DNA of 64,000 nucleotides from Sulfurospirillum sp. (GTDB lineage: Bacteria; Campylobacterota; Campylobacteria; Campylobacterales; Arcobacteraceae): positions 62,001 through 126,000 of the forward strand of contig JAKZMJ010000008.1 of NCBI GenBank assembly GCA_030491005.1, read 5' to 3'. The translations under genes were made by a program, and so were the position numbers. Below are positions 1 to 8,406 of the stretch, piece by piece (within the stretch, counting starts at the first letter, position 1; each line of letters begins with the position of its first letter). The notes beneath the pieces are model-generated. The model saw only the letters and a list, made by a program, of their open reading frames with translations, did not search any database and had not been told where the DNA came from.

Positions 1-515
1 TAAAAGAAGAAAAATTTTATGCTAAAACGATAACTACTATTACAAATATTCCTATTGTTGTCTTAATAAATGCAGGATCAGCATCAGCATCTGAAATCGT
101 AAGTGGTGCTTTACAAGACCATAAAAGGGCTATCTTAGTAGGTGAACAAACATTTGGTAAAGGTTCTGTTCAAGCTATTTTACCTATTGTAAAAGATAAA
201 AGTGAAAGTATTAAGATAACTATTGCAAAATACTATTTACCAAGTGGAAGAACTATACAAGCAAAAGGAATAATTCCAGATGTTATTATATATCCTGGTA
301 AAGTTATAAGTGAAGTAAATTCTGAATTTAAAATAAAAGAAGCAGATTTAAAGAAACACTTGAAAGTTGAACTAGACAAAGATAATGGGATAAAAAAATC
401 AAAAATAATACCAAAGAGTAAAAAAAATATTTCAAAACAAGAAATTTCAAAAGATAATCAATTGAATGCTGCAATAGGTATTTTAAAGAGTTTGATAATA
501 ATAAATAATAAATAA
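1..515 (+). CDS. ctpA: C-terminal processing protease CtpA (partial, 5' end missing)
   Basis: This is the last 170 residues of a periplasmic S41-family carboxyl-terminal protease, read in the frame that begins at base 3; the signal peptide and PDZ domain lie outside the window. The core of the catalytic domain is visible: a GSASASEIV motif near bases 70-100, which carries the nucleophilic serine in this family, and TFGKGSVQ near bases 150-175, which carries the general-base lysine. They are followed by the usual YYLPSGRTIQAKGIIPDV segment. The tail after about base 330 is lysine-rich and poorly conserved. Such enzymes trim or degrade envelope proteins. The stop TAA at 513-515 lies 19 bases before purC, so the two may be co-transcribed. 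The family call is firm; the natural substrate is unknown. Confidence 0.93.
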   Translation, partial: KEEKFYAKTITTITNIPIVVLINAGSASASEIVSGALQDHKRAILVGEQTFGKGSVQAILPIVKDKSESIKITIAKYYLPSGRTIQAKGIIPDVIIYPGKVISEVNSEFKIKEADLKKHLKVELDKDNGIKKSKIIPKSKKNISKQEISKDNQLNAAIGILKSLIIINNK

Positions 516-534
516 TAAATAAAGAGGAACTAAA

Positions 535-1245
535 GTGGAAAAAACTAAACTTTTATACGAAGGTAAAGCAAAAAAAATATGGAATACACAGGATAAAAAT
601 TTTTTAATCTCTGAGTTTAAAGATGATTTAACTGCATTGAATGGTGAAAAAAAATCAAGTGAAAAAGGAAAAGGTGCTTTAAATAATAAGATATCAACAG
701 AATTATTTAAATTGTTAAATGATAAAGGAATTCCTACTCATTTTATAAAAAAATTAGATGATAATAATATGTTACATAAAGCTTGTGAAGTTATTTTAAT
801 AGAAGTAATTGTACGAAATATAGCAACTGGTTCTTTAACAAGAACCTTAAATATAAAAGATGGAACAGTTCTACCATTTACTTTAGTTGAGTTTGATTAC
901 AAAGATGATGATTTAGGTGATCCTAAGTTAAATGATCAACATTGTTTGATTTTAAATTTAGTTCATCATCAAGATGAATTAGATGAGCTAAGAAGAATGG
1001 CTAGAAAAATCAATAATATTTTAAAACCATATTTTTTTGAAAAAGGCTTAAAACTGGTTGATTTTAAATTAGAATTTGGAAGAGATTTAAACGGAAATAT
1101 AATTTTAATTGATGAATTAAGTCCTGATAATTGTAGATTTTGGGATATTGAGTCTGGTGAATCTTTTGATAAAGATAGGTTTAGACAAGGTAAGGGTGGT
1201 ATCAAAGTCGCCTATGAAAATGTATTAAATAGAATTTTATCATAA
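535..1245 (+). CDS. purC: SAICAR synthetase PurC
   Basis: Phosphoribosylaminoimidazole-succinocarboxamide synthase joins aspartate to CAIR in an ATP-dependent step of de novo purine synthesis in the cytoplasm. The 236-residue length is normal for the bacterial monofunctional enzyme. Family motifs visible are [11 protein letters not shown] at the N-terminus, [11 protein letters not shown] in the middle and [12 protein letters not shown] near the C-terminus. The start is GTG at 535, preceded by AAAGAGGA at a good distance. It begins a tight purC-purS-purQ run (9 bases to purS, then 0 bases to purQ), so the three subunits or steps are probably translated from one message. Confidence 0.97.
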   Translation: MEKTKLLYEGKAKKIWNTQDKNFLISEFKDDLTALNGEKKSSEKGKGALNNKISTELFKLLNDKGIPTHFIKKLDDNNMLHKACEVILIEVIVRNIATGSLTRTLNIKDGTVLPFTLVEFDYKDDDLGDPKLNDQHCLILNLVHHQDELDELRRMARKINNILKPYFFEKGLKLVDFKLEFGRDLNGNIILIDELSPDNCRFWDIESGESFDKDRFRQGKGGIKVAYENVLNRILS

Positions 1246-1254
1246 GGAAATAAC

Positions 1255-1500
1255 TTGAAAGCAATTATAAATATAGGACTAAAAAAAGGTGTATTAGATG
1301 ACCAAGGAAAAGCTACTCATCATGCTTTAGATACCTTAGGGTTTAAAGATATTATTAAAGATGTACGAATTGCTAAGCAGATTATTATTGAATTAAATAC
1401 TACTTCTAAAGAAGAAGCACATAAGGAAACAATAAAAATGTGTGAAAAACTTCTAGCTAATACAGTTATTGAAGATTATGCAATTGAAATTTTAGTTTAG
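1255..1500 (+). CDS. purS: FGAM synthase subunit PurS
   Basis: PurS is the small structural subunit of the three-part formylglycinamidine synthase (PurL, PurQ, PurS), which converts FGAR to FGAM with glutamine-derived ammonia. The 81-residue length, the KGVLDDQGKATHHAL segment and the terminal EDYAIEIL fit the family. The start is TTG at 1255 with AAGGAAA just upstream; no ATG is available nearby. The stop codon abuts the purQ start. The PurL partner is not in this window. Confidence 0.95.
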   Translation: MKAIINIGLKKGVLDDQGKATHHALDTLGFKDIIKDVRIAKQIIIELNTTSKEEAHKETIKMCEKLLANTVIEDYAIEILV

Positions 1501-2181
1501 ATGATTAAGATGAATGTAAGTATATTACAATTTCCTGGGACTAATAGTGAATATGATGCTAAATATGCTTTTGAAAAATTAGGAGCTAAGGTTAGTATTA
1601 TTTGGCATAAAGAAACAGTCATTCCAAAAAATACTGACCTTATAGTTATACCTGGTGGTTTTTCTTATGGTGATTATTTAAGAGCAGGGGCAATTGCTAG
1701 ATTTGCACCTATTATAAAAGAAGTTCAAATATATGCAAATAATGGTGGAAAAGTATTAGGTATTTGTAATGGTTTTCAAATCTTACTTGAAGCCTCATTG
1801 CTTCCAGGAGCAATGAAGAGAAATGATAGTCTTAACTTTATTTCAAAGTTTACTAAATTAAAAGTTATTAATAATAAAAATTGTTTTTTACAAAAACTAA
1901 AAGTCAATGATATTGTAAATATTCCTATATCTCATCATGATGGAAATTACTATATAGATGAAAATGGATTAAAAGAATTAGAAGATAATAATCAAATTTT
2001 ATTAAAATATTGTGATGATAATGGTTTGGAAACTAATATAAATGGTTCTGTGTCCAATATAGCTTCTATTTGTAATAAAAATAGAAATGTATTTGCACTT
2101 ATGCCTCATCCTGAGCGTGCAATTGAGAAACTACTTACTTGTGATGATGGTATAAAAATGTTAGAAGGCTTTTTAGTATAA
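1501..2181 (+). CDS. purQ: FGAM synthase glutaminase subunit PurQ
   Basis: PurQ is the class I glutamine amidotransferase subunit that releases ammonia for FGAM synthesis. The nucleophile is Cys89 in GICNGFQ, and the His-Glu pair of the triad lies in MPHPER near the C-terminus. PGGFSYGDYLRAGA is the usual oxyanion and interface segment. The length of 226 residues is normal for the small PurQ. The first ATG at 1501 directly follows the purS stop; a second ATG at 1510 (MNVSILQFPG) could also be the start. Third gene of the purCSQ run. Confidence 0.96.
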   Translation: MIKMNVSILQFPGTNSEYDAKYAFEKLGAKVSIIWHKETVIPKNTDLIVIPGGFSYGDYLRAGAIARFAPIIKEVQIYANNGGKVLGICNGFQILLEASLLPGAMKRNDSLNFISKFTKLKVINNKNCFLQKLKVNDIVNIPISHHDGNYYIDENGLKELEDNNQILLKYCDDNGLETNINGSVSNIASICNKNRNVFALMPHPERAIEKLLTCDDGIKMLEGFLV

Positions 2182-2198
2182 TATATCTTAGGAAAAAA

Positions 2199-3344
2199 AT
2201 GAAATATTTATTAGTATTTTTATTTACAATTAATTTTCTTTTTGGAATGGAAGACTTTTCTTATAAAGAAAAATCTATGTTTGATGCTGAAAGAAAATTA
2301 AAAATAAAAGTAATCAATAAATTTATTAGTTCAAAAAATATATATTTATCATATGAAAAATATCCAAAACAAATATATACAAATCAAAGATTTAGTATTG
2401 GTGTAAAAGCTTTAATTACAAAAAATAATTTTGATTTGATTAAAACTTCATTTATAAATAAAGATAGTATAGTTCCTTTAAATCCTGATAATAAGTGGTT
2501 ACAAATAAATGATAAAACATATACAAATCAGTTTTATTTTAAAGCTTATGAAAAAAACTTTATAATGCCAGATATTAAAGTTTCTTTATTTAAAGATGGT
2601 AGATTATTAGAAGAAAGAATGATTAAATCAAATAGTATAATGTTTTCACAAGTTGCAAAAGGAGTAGAGAGATTTTCTCATATTATTGCTAAAAATTTAA
2701 AAATTATAGCAGTTAAAACAAAGCAATATAATAACAAAGAATCATTATCTATTTTAGATATTGAAGCTATAGACTCAAACCTAGAGGATTTTAATATAAA
2801 AAATGTAGAAGACCAAGGTTTTTCTTTATTTGAAGATAATTATCCAAAGCAACATATTATTTACTATTTAGTTTTACCAATTTATCAAAAAACTATTTCT
2901 TTTAATTATTATAATACTCAAAGTAAAAAATTAGATGAAGTAAAAATTTATCTTAAATTAGACAATGAGCTAATTAGTACACAAACAGATTTAAATCCAA
3001 ATACTTCTAAATTTGCCTTATATAAAAAAATGGCAATATTAGCATTGTTTATTTCGTTTTTAGTTCTTTTTATATGGAAAAGAAAATTGATATTTTTTAT
3101 ATTTTGTATGTTTTTTGGAATTATTTTAACATTATATATACTACCTAATAAAACAATTAATTTAAAAGCAAATACAAATATATATATACTACCTACGAAT
3201 AATTCTACAATATTTCAAAAAATTAAGTATAAAACAAAAGTAGAACATATAAATACTAAAGCAGATTTTGTTAAAATTATGTTTAATGTTAAAAATAAAA
3301 AAATTATTGGGTGGGTAAAGAAAAATGATATTAGCAAGAATTAG
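2199..3344 (+). CDS. Membrane protein with C-terminal SH3-like domain
   Basis: I do not recognise a named family. The product (381 residues) starts with a hydrophobic signal-like segment (residues 1-17). A beta-rich part of about 250 residues follows that would lie in the periplasm and has a BatD-like look (segments such as SYEKYPKQIYTNQRFSI). Two membrane spans come next (about 274-293 and 298-316), separated by a KRK turn. The C-terminal 60 residues resemble a bacterial SH3 (SH3b) domain, ending in GWVKKNDI. The predicted topology puts both soluble parts outside the inner membrane. It lies 17 bases after purQ and overlaps plsC by 20 bases, so it is translated with its neighbours. A cell-wall or envelope role is inference only. 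Confidence 0.8.
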   Translation: MKYLLVFLFTINFLFGMEDFSYKEKSMFDAERKLKIKVINKFISSKNIYLSYEKYPKQIYTNQRFSIGVKALITKNNFDLIKTSFINKDSIVPLNPDNKWLQINDKTYTNQFYFKAYEKNFIMPDIKVSLFKDGRLLEERMIKSNSIMFSQVAKGVERFSHIIAKNLKIIAVKTKQYNNKESLSILDIEAIDSNLEDFNIKNVEDQGFSLFEDNYPKQHIIYYLVLPIYQKTISFNYYNTQSKKLDEVKIYLKLDNELISTQTDLNPNTSKFALYKKMAILALFISFLVLFIWKRKLIFFIFCMFFGIILTLYILPNKTINLKANTNIYILPTNNSTIFQKIKYKTKVEHINTKADFVKIMFNVKNKKIIGWVKKNDISKN

Positions 3345-4017
3345 AGGAATAATACTAGTAATACAATTTGCAATAACAGTGTTAATAACAATTGCCACAA
3401 TGTATCTTTTTAAAAATCATATTCATAAAATCATAAAAATATGGATGAAAATGCAAATAAAAATTTTAGGAATTAAAATTAAAATTATAGGAGAAAAAGA
3501 TGAAACTTGTGATTTGATATTAATAAATCACAAATCTTTACTTGATATCATCATTATAGAACATCTTCATAATCGACATATTGCTTGGGTTGCTAAAAAA
3601 GAAATTACTAATTTATTTTTATTTGGACATGTAATAAAAGCATCCAAAATGATATCAATAGATAGACAAAATAAATCAGGACTTATATCTTTGTTAAAAG
3701 ATTCTAAGAATAGATTAGATTTAGGACGACCTATTGCTATGTTTCCTGAGGGTACTAGATCTTATACTAATAAACTTTTATCTTTTAAAGCAGGAGCAAA
3801 AATACTTGCGAATAAGTATGAATTGAAAGTTCAACCAGTTATTATTTTAAATACACAAAATATCATTAATTCAAAAACATTAGAAGTTCGTTCTGGAATA
3901 GTAAAAATTATATATTTAGAATCTTTAACTGCTTCAAAAAAAACAAAATGGTTTGAAGAAATGGAGAGTAATATGAATAAAATATATGATGATGAAATTA
4001 AAAAATATGACACTTAG
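3325..4017 (+). CDS. plsC: 1-acyl-sn-glycerol-3-phosphate acyltransferase PlsC
   Basis: This is a membrane-bound lysophosphatidate acyltransferase that adds the second acyl chain in phospholipid synthesis. The catalytic HX4D motif is visible as NHKSLLD (His69, Asp74), and the phosphate-binding FPEGTR motif follows near residue 138. An N-terminal hydrophobic stretch (about residues 8-28) anchors it to the inner membrane. The length of 230 residues is typical. The start overlaps the upstream SH3 gene by 20 bases, and the 3' end overlaps or abuts crcB, which suggests translational coupling. Confidence 0.93.
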   Translation: MILARIRGIILVIQFAITVLITIATMYLFKNHIHKIIKIWMKMQIKILGIKIKIIGEKDETCDLILINHKSLLDIIIIEHLHNRHIAWVAKKEITNLFLFGHVIKASKMISIDRQNKSGLISLLKDSKNRLDLGRPIAMFPEGTRSYTNKLLSFKAGAKILANKYELKVQPVIILNTQNIINSKTLEVRSGIVKIIYLESLTASKKTKWFEEMESNMNKIYDDEIKKYDT

Positions 4018-4402
4018 TCCACAAGTTATTCTAGCAATTGGAGCAGGAGGTTTTGTAGGAGCTATCACAAGAGCATATATTGTAAGTTTTTTTAATAAAA
4101 CTTTAGCTTTGAATTTTCCTTTTGGAGTTTTATTTGTAAATATTGCAGGAAGTTTGTTAATAGGTATGTTTTTTGCGATTTTTTCATATTATACAGTAAA
4201 TGATTCTTTGAAATCTTTTATTAACACTGGGTTTCTAGGAGCTTTGACAACTTATTCAGCTTTTGCTATTGAAAGTTTTTTACTTCTTGAAACATCATTT
4301 TTATTAGGTTTGTATAATATGTTCTTTAATCTTGTTGGTTCAGTATTAGCAGCAGGGCTAACATATAAGTTTTTTTATTTTATTTTAAATAATATAAAGT
4401 AA
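4007..4402 (+). CDS. crcB: Fluoride ion exporter CrcB/Fluc
   Basis: This is a small inner-membrane fluoride channel of the Fluc/CrcB family, which works as a dual-topology dimer to expel fluoride. Family motifs are clear: GGFVGAITRA near the start, FVNIAGSLLIG in the second span, and GFLGALTTYSAFA in the third. Four membrane segments are predicted. I prefer ATG 4007 (131 residues, MTLSPQVI), which gives the usual length and an 11-base overlap with plsC. The in-frame ATGs at 3986-3992 would lengthen it by up to seven residues. No fluoride riboswitch is seen upstream, as expected for an internal operon gene. Confidence 0.92.
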   Translation: MTLSPQVILAIGAGGFVGAITRAYIVSFFNKTLALNFPFGVLFVNIAGSLLIGMFFAIFSYYTVNDSLKSFINTGFLGALTTYSAFAIESFLLLETSFLLGLYNMFFNLVGSVLAAGLTYKFFYFILNNIK

Positions 4403-4410
4403 TAAGAAGA

Positions 4411-4416
4411 TATAAT
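4411..4416 (+). promoter_or_regulatory. Candidate -10 element for tatA-argS
   Basis: A perfect TATAAT lies 39 bases before the tatA start in the short gap after crcB. Campylobacterota sigma-70 promoters depend mainly on the -10 box, so this is a plausible start of the tatA-argS unit. No convincing -35 is seen. Confidence 0.5.
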
Positions 4417-4454
4417 AGCATTAATGATACTTAGAAGTTAAAATAGGAGTTGAC

Positions 4455-4691
4455 ATGGGCTTAGGCGCACCTGAAATAGTTGGAATTGTGATTGTTGTAT
4501 TAGTTCTTTTTGGAGGTAAAAAAATTCCTGAATTAGCTAAAGGTTTAGGAAGTGGAATAAAAAACTTTAAAAAAGCATTAAAAGATGATAAAGATGATAA
4601 AGAAGATGAGATTGTAAGTACTATGAGTTCTAATGAAGTTGAACAAACTACAAAAGTAAACTTAGAACAAAATGAAACTAAAACTGTATAA
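4455..4691 (+). CDS. tatA: Sec-independent translocase subunit TatA
   Basis: TatA forms the protein-conducting element of the twin-arginine pathway for folded, often cofactor-bearing exported proteins. The 78-residue product has the family pattern: a short N-terminal membrane span (residues about 5-20, with [14 protein letters not shown] following as hinge and amphipathic helix) and a charged [10 protein letters not shown] tail. An AGGAG ribosome site sits at 4445-4449. As in Campylobacter, it directly precedes argS (9 bases). TatB and TatC are not in the window. Confidence 0.95.
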   Translation: MGLGAPEIVGIVIVVLVLFGGKKIPELAKGLGSGIKNFKKALKDDKDDKEDEIVSTMSSNEVEQTTKVNLEQNETKTV

Positions 4692-4700
4692 GAAAAAAGT

Positions 4701-6290
4701 TTGGAAAAATTAGTAAAACAAAGTATTGAAAAAATATTAAATCGTAGTATAGTTTTAGAAAAACCAAAGCAAATATCTTATGGGCATTATTCTACACCTA
4801 TTGCATTTTCTTTAGCAAAAGAGTTTAAAAAATCTCCGATGATTATTGCACAAGAGCTTAAGGAAAAATTTGTTAATCACAAACTTTTTAAAAAAGTTGA
4901 AGCAGTACAAGGTTTTTTAAACTTTACATTGACAAATACTTTTTTAGAAAACTTAACAAATGAAGCTTTAGAACAAGGTGATTTGTATACAAAAGAAAGT
5001 TGTAAAAATAGTAAAATTCTTTTAGAATTTATTTCTGCAAATCCTACAGGTCCTTTGCATATAGGACATGCTAGAGGTGCTATCTTAGGTGATACTTTAG
5101 CTAAAGTGGGCAATCATTTGGGTTATAGTATTACAAAAGAATATTATATAAATGATGCAGGTTCACAAATGGATTTACTTGGTATATCTGTATGTTTAGC
5201 TGGTCTTGAATTTTTATATAAAGAAGAAGTAACTTATCCTGAAGTTTATTATAGAGGCGAGTATTTACTAGACATTGCTAAAAAAGTTGTAGAAAAGTTT
5301 GGTAAAGATATTTTATACGATGAATCAAGATACAAAGATATTGCATTTTTTGCAAAAGATTTAGTTCTTGATATTATTATAAAAGATTTAAAAGATTTGA
5401 AAATAGAATTTGATAGTTTTGTATCTGAAAAATCTTTATATTCTTCTTGGGATGAAACAAAAAAAATATTAGAAAAAAATGATTATTTATTAAAAAAAGA
5501 TAATAAACTTTATTTAAAATCTATTGAATATGGTGATGATGCAAATAGGGTAGTTGTAAGAGATAACGGCATACCTACATATCTAGCAGGTGATATTATT
5601 TACCATAAAAACAAATATGATAGAAAATTTGATAAATATATTAATATTTGGGGTGCTGATCATCATGGTTATATAAAAAGAGTAAAAGCATCAATTGCAT
5701 TTTTAGGTAATGACGATTCTGCTCTTGAAATTATTTTATCTCAAATGGTATCTTTGCTTAAAGGCAAACATGCTTATAAAATGAGTAAAAGAACAGGAAA
5801 TACTATTTTGATGTCTGATATTACAAAAGATATAGGCTCAGATGCTTTGCGTTTTGTTTTTTTAACTAAAAAAGCTGATACTCATTTAGAATTTGACATA
5901 GATATATTAAAAAATCACGATAGTTCAAATCCTATTTTTTATATTAATTATGCTTATGCTAGAATTAATCAAGTTTTTAAAAAAGCAAATTTAAACTTTA
6001 ATGATGTTAAAGATGAAAAATTTGATGATTTAAATCAAGATGCTTTAAATTTAGTTTATGAATCTTTACGTTTATCAACAGTACTTAATGATGCTTTTGA
6101 TAAAAGAGATACACAAAAAATCACAGACTATTTGTATTCTTTAGCTTCTTTAATACATCAGTTTTATAGTGAATATAAATTAATAGGAAGTAAAGAACAA
6201 AATCAATATTTAAAAGTACTAAGTATATGTGCATTAAGTTTAAAAACTGCATTAAATTTATTGGGAATTAAAGCTAAGGAAAAAATGTAA
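4701..6290 (+). CDS. argS: Arginyl-tRNA synthetase
   Basis: This class I aminoacyl-tRNA synthetase charges tRNA-Arg. The HIGH signature is HIGHARGAI near residue 117 and the KMSKS-type loop is KMSKRTGN near residue 360; an additional Arg-tRNA-synthetase N-terminal domain (about residues 1-80) and a DALR anticodon-binding domain (about 410-529) flank the catalytic core. The length of 529 residues is normal for this phylum. The start is TTG at 4701, ten bases after the tatA stop. The TAA stop shares its last base with the start of a tiny downstream reading frame. Confidence 0.97.
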   Translation: MEKLVKQSIEKILNRSIVLEKPKQISYGHYSTPIAFSLAKEFKKSPMIIAQELKEKFVNHKLFKKVEAVQGFLNFTLTNTFLENLTNEALEQGDLYTKESCKNSKILLEFISANPTGPLHIGHARGAILGDTLAKVGNHLGYSITKEYYINDAGSQMDLLGISVCLAGLEFLYKEEVTYPEVYYRGEYLLDIAKKVVEKFGKDILYDESRYKDIAFFAKDLVLDIIIKDLKDLKIEFDSFVSEKSLYSSWDETKKILEKNDYLLKKDNKLYLKSIEYGDDANRVVVRDNGIPTYLAGDIIYHKNKYDRKFDKYINIWGADHHGYIKRVKASIAFLGNDDSALEIILSQMVSLLKGKHAYKMSKRTGNTILMSDITKDIGSDALRFVFLTKKADTHLEFDIDILKNHDSSNPIFYINYAYARINQVFKKANLNFNDVKDEKFDDLNQDALNLVYESLRLSTVLNDAFDKRDTQKITDYLYSLASLIHQFYSEYKLIGSKEQNQYLKVLSICALSLKTALNLLGIKAKEKM

Positions 6291-6403
6291 TGAAATGGTT
6301 TATTTTAATCTTTATTTTAGGTATAGCTTATGCTATTTATACTGGCAATATGGGTGGTGCTAAAGATGCTACTAGTAATTATAATAAATTATTACGGCAA
6401 TAA
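6290..6403 (+). CDS. 37-residue single-span membrane peptide
   Basis: This short reading frame begins at ATG 6290, overlapping the argS stop by one base (TAATG coupling), and ends at TAA 6401-6403. The product begins MKWFILIFILGIAYAIY, one hydrophobic span, followed by a polar tail of about 20 residues (NMGGAKDATSNYNKLLRQ). I do not recognise a family. The overlap geometry, the start codon and the immediate downstream terminator support a real last gene of the tatA-argS unit. Function is unknown. Confidence 0.55.
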   Translation: MKWFILIFILGIAYAIYTGNMGGAKDATSNYNKLLRQ

Positions 6404-6404
6404 T

Positions 6405-6439
6405 AATAAAACTTATAGGTAAAATACCTAAGCTTTATT
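6405..6439. terminator. Bidirectional terminator between argS unit and rsfS
   Basis: An imperfect hairpin has AGGTA (6417-6421) pairing with TACCT (6425-6429) around an AAA loop. It is extended outward by A-rich bases on the left (6405-6412) pairing with T-rich bases on the right (6432-6439). It lies between convergent genes and contains the rsfS stop codon, so it could serve both directions. Confidence 0.55.
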
Positions 6440-6751
6440 ATCTAATTCATTAAGAAATTCTTCTAAAGAATATTTTTTTCTATAATTATCGCTCATTAAA
6501 TGAATAAATATATCACCTAAATCAATAATAGTCCATTCGTCACTTTCTTCAACTCTTAAGAACTCTTCACCTTGTGGTTTTAAGTCATTTTTCAAGTAAT
6601 TTAACAATGAATATCCATGTTTTCCATTTAGAATATTTGCTATAATCACATAGTCTACAATATAGTTTTTAGAAGTTAAATCTATAACTTCAACATTGTG
6701 TGCTTTTTTATCATTTAAGATATTTTGTATTAATTCTAATCTTTTTTGCAA
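6428..6751 (-). CDS. rsfS: Ribosomal silencing factor RsfS
   Basis: RsfS (YbeB/Iojap family) binds ribosomal protein uL14 on the 50S subunit and blocks subunit joining when nutrients are short. The 107-residue product shows the family pattern: VIDLTSKNYIVDYVIIANILN, then RVEESDEWTIIDLGDIFIHLMSDNYRKKYSLEEF. It lies one base downstream of nadD in the same orientation, the common bacterial nadD-rsfS pair. Confidence 0.93.
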   Translation of the reverse strand: MQKRLELIQNILNDKKAHNVEVIDLTSKNYIVDYVIIANILNGKHGYSLLNYLKNDLKPQGEEFLRVEESDEWTIIDLGDIFIHLMSDNYRKKYSLEEFLNELDNKA

Positions 6752-6752
6752 T

Positions 6753-7307
6753 TTATATTACCTTTTTATTATGCCAAATTTCATTGACATCATTTTGTAT
6801 TTTTTTTGGAATATAGTGTAAATTTAAAGTATGTCTTAACTGTGTTGAATTTACATTTATATTTATGTCTAAATGCTTATTTTTTTCAATATTATGATTA
6901 TTCATACCTCTTTTAGCGATTATAAATTCAACAAGATTTTTTAAAGTATCATACTTATGCCAAGTATGAATAAGTTTAAAGTTATCAGTACCAATTATTA
7001 AATATATTAAAGTTGGTTTATATAAATTTTTAATATATTCTACAGTTTCAACTGTATTAATAGGCTTTTGTTGATTGATTTCATATTCACAGATATCTAT
7101 TTTTTCACAACCCAAAAAAAGTTTTTTTATCAAAAATAGTCTATTTATAGAACTAAAAAGACAAGAACTTTTAAAAGGATTTAAAAAAGTAGGAACAATT
7201 ATGAGTTTATCAATATCTAAACATTTTATAGCTTCTAATGCAATTTTTTCATGTCCAATATGAGGAGGGTCAAAACTACCCCCAAAAACTGCAATTTTCA
7301 CTTCCAT
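6753..7307 (-). CDS. nadD: Nicotinate-nucleotide adenylyltransferase NadD
   Basis: NadD transfers AMP from ATP to nicotinate mononucleotide in NAD synthesis. The nucleotidyltransferase signature GGSFDPPHIGHE is at the N-terminus, and a late HIPKK-like segment replaces the usual SSTxIR helix with NVNSTQLRHTLN. The length of 184 residues is slightly short but normal for the phylum. ATG at 7307 is followed by an in-frame GTG two codons on that would also serve. The pair nadD-rsfS is transcribed away from gap, an arrangement I recall from Campylobacter jejuni. Confidence 0.93.
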   Translation of the reverse strand: MEVKIAVFGGSFDPPHIGHEKIALEAIKCLDIDKLIIVPTFLNPFKSSCLFSSINRLFLIKKLFLGCEKIDICEYEINQQKPINTVETVEYIKNLYKPTLIYLIIGTDNFKLIHTWHKYDTLKNLVEFIIAKRGMNNHNIEKNKHLDININVNSTQLRHTLNLHYIPKKIQNDVNEIWHNKKVI

Positions 7308-7333
7308 TCTTCCTTATAAGCTATTTAACTTTT

Positions 7334-7339
7334 ATTATA
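7334..7339 (-). promoter_or_regulatory. Candidate -10 element for nadD-rsfS
   Basis: On the minus strand the sequence reads TTTGCTATAAT, a TATAAT box about 27 bases before the nadD start, in the divergent gap between nadD and gap. Confidence 0.5.
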
Positions 7340-7394
7340 GCAAATATTAGATAAAATTGTGTCAAATTTAGGAATAGTTAAGTAAAGGGTGAAA

Positions 7395-8393
7395 ATGGCA
7401 TTAAAAGTTGCGATAAATGGATTTGGAAGAATTGGAAGATGTGTTGCAAGAATAATTTCAACAAGAAGTGATATTGAATTAGTAGCAATAAATGATACAG
7501 CGACACATGAGATGTTAGAATATCTTACAAAACACGATAGTGTTCATGGAACTTTTAATACAGATGTTAAAATTGAAAATGGATATTTAAGCTTAGGAAA
7601 TACAAAAGCAAAATTATATTCAACAAGAAATGCACAAGACTTAGCATTTACAAAAGAATGTGGCGCCCAAGTTGTTTTAGAATGTACGGGAGCTTATTTA
7701 ACGAAAGAAAAATGTCAAGTTCATTTAGATAATGGTGCTTTAAAAGTTCTTATGTCTGCTCCTGCTAAAGATGATACTCCTACATTTGTTATGGGTGTAA
7801 ATGAACATGAGTATAAAGGTGAGACTATTGTTTCAAATGCTTCTTGTACTACAAATTGTCTTGGACCAATTGCTAAGATAATAGATGATGCTTTTACAAT
7901 ACAAAAAGGTTTGATGACTACTATTCATTCATATACAAATGATCAAAATATTTTAGATGTCAAACATAAATCAGATAAAAGAAGAGCTAGAGCAGGGGCA
8001 TTAAATATGATTCCTACAAGTACAGGAGCTGCTAAAGCTATGAAATTAATTATGCCACAATTAGATGGTAAATTGCATGGTCAAAGTGTAAGAGTTCCAA
8101 CTCCTAATGTTTCTATGGTTGATGTTACTTTTCTTGTAAATAAAAAAACAAGCAAAGAAGAAGTAAGCAAACTTTTTAATGAAAAAGCAAAAGAATTAGA
8201 AGGCATAGTTGCTGTTGATAATGATATGCTTGTATCAACTGATTTTATTGGAAATACAAATTCAAGTATCATTGCAGGAGATTTAACTCAAGTTGTTGAT
8301 GGTGATATGATTAAAGTTATGACTTGGTATGATAATGAATGGGGTTATTCTTCAAGACTAATTGATATGGCACTTTTTATTTCTAAAAATTAA
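7395..8393 (+). CDS. gap: Glyceraldehyde-3-phosphate dehydrogenase
   Basis: GAPDH interconverts glyceraldehyde 3-phosphate and 1,3-bisphosphoglycerate with NAD(P). The Rossmann motif NGFGRIGR is near the N-terminus, the catalytic cysteine lies in [12 protein letters not shown] (about residue 153), and [12 protein letters not shown] closes the C-terminal domain. I choose ATG 7395 (332 residues) because AAAGGG at 7384-7389 is well spaced from it and overlaps the alternative GTG at 7389. First gene of gap-pgk-tpiA-fabI, a neighbourhood conserved in Campylobacter. Confidence 0.97.
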   Translation: MALKVAINGFGRIGRCVARIISTRSDIELVAINDTATHEMLEYLTKHDSVHGTFNTDVKIENGYLSLGNTKAKLYSTRNAQDLAFTKECGAQVVLECTGAYLTKEKCQVHLDNGALKVLMSAPAKDDTPTFVMGVNEHEYKGETIVSNASCTTNCLGPIAKIIDDAFTIQKGLMTTIHSYTNDQNILDVKHKSDKRRARAGALNMIPTSTGAAKAMKLIMPQLDGKLHGQSVRVPTPNVSMVDVTFLVNKKTSKEEVSKLFNEKAKELEGIVAVDNDMLVSTDFIGNTNSSIIAGDLTQVVDGDMIKVMTWYDNEWGYSSRLIDMALFISKN

Positions 8394-8406
8394 GGATTTA
8401 TATTAT

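Noticed and set aside
8362-8406. Longer start for pgk inside gap
   Set aside because: ATG 8407 has a well-placed AAGGAT and starts at the family N-terminus.
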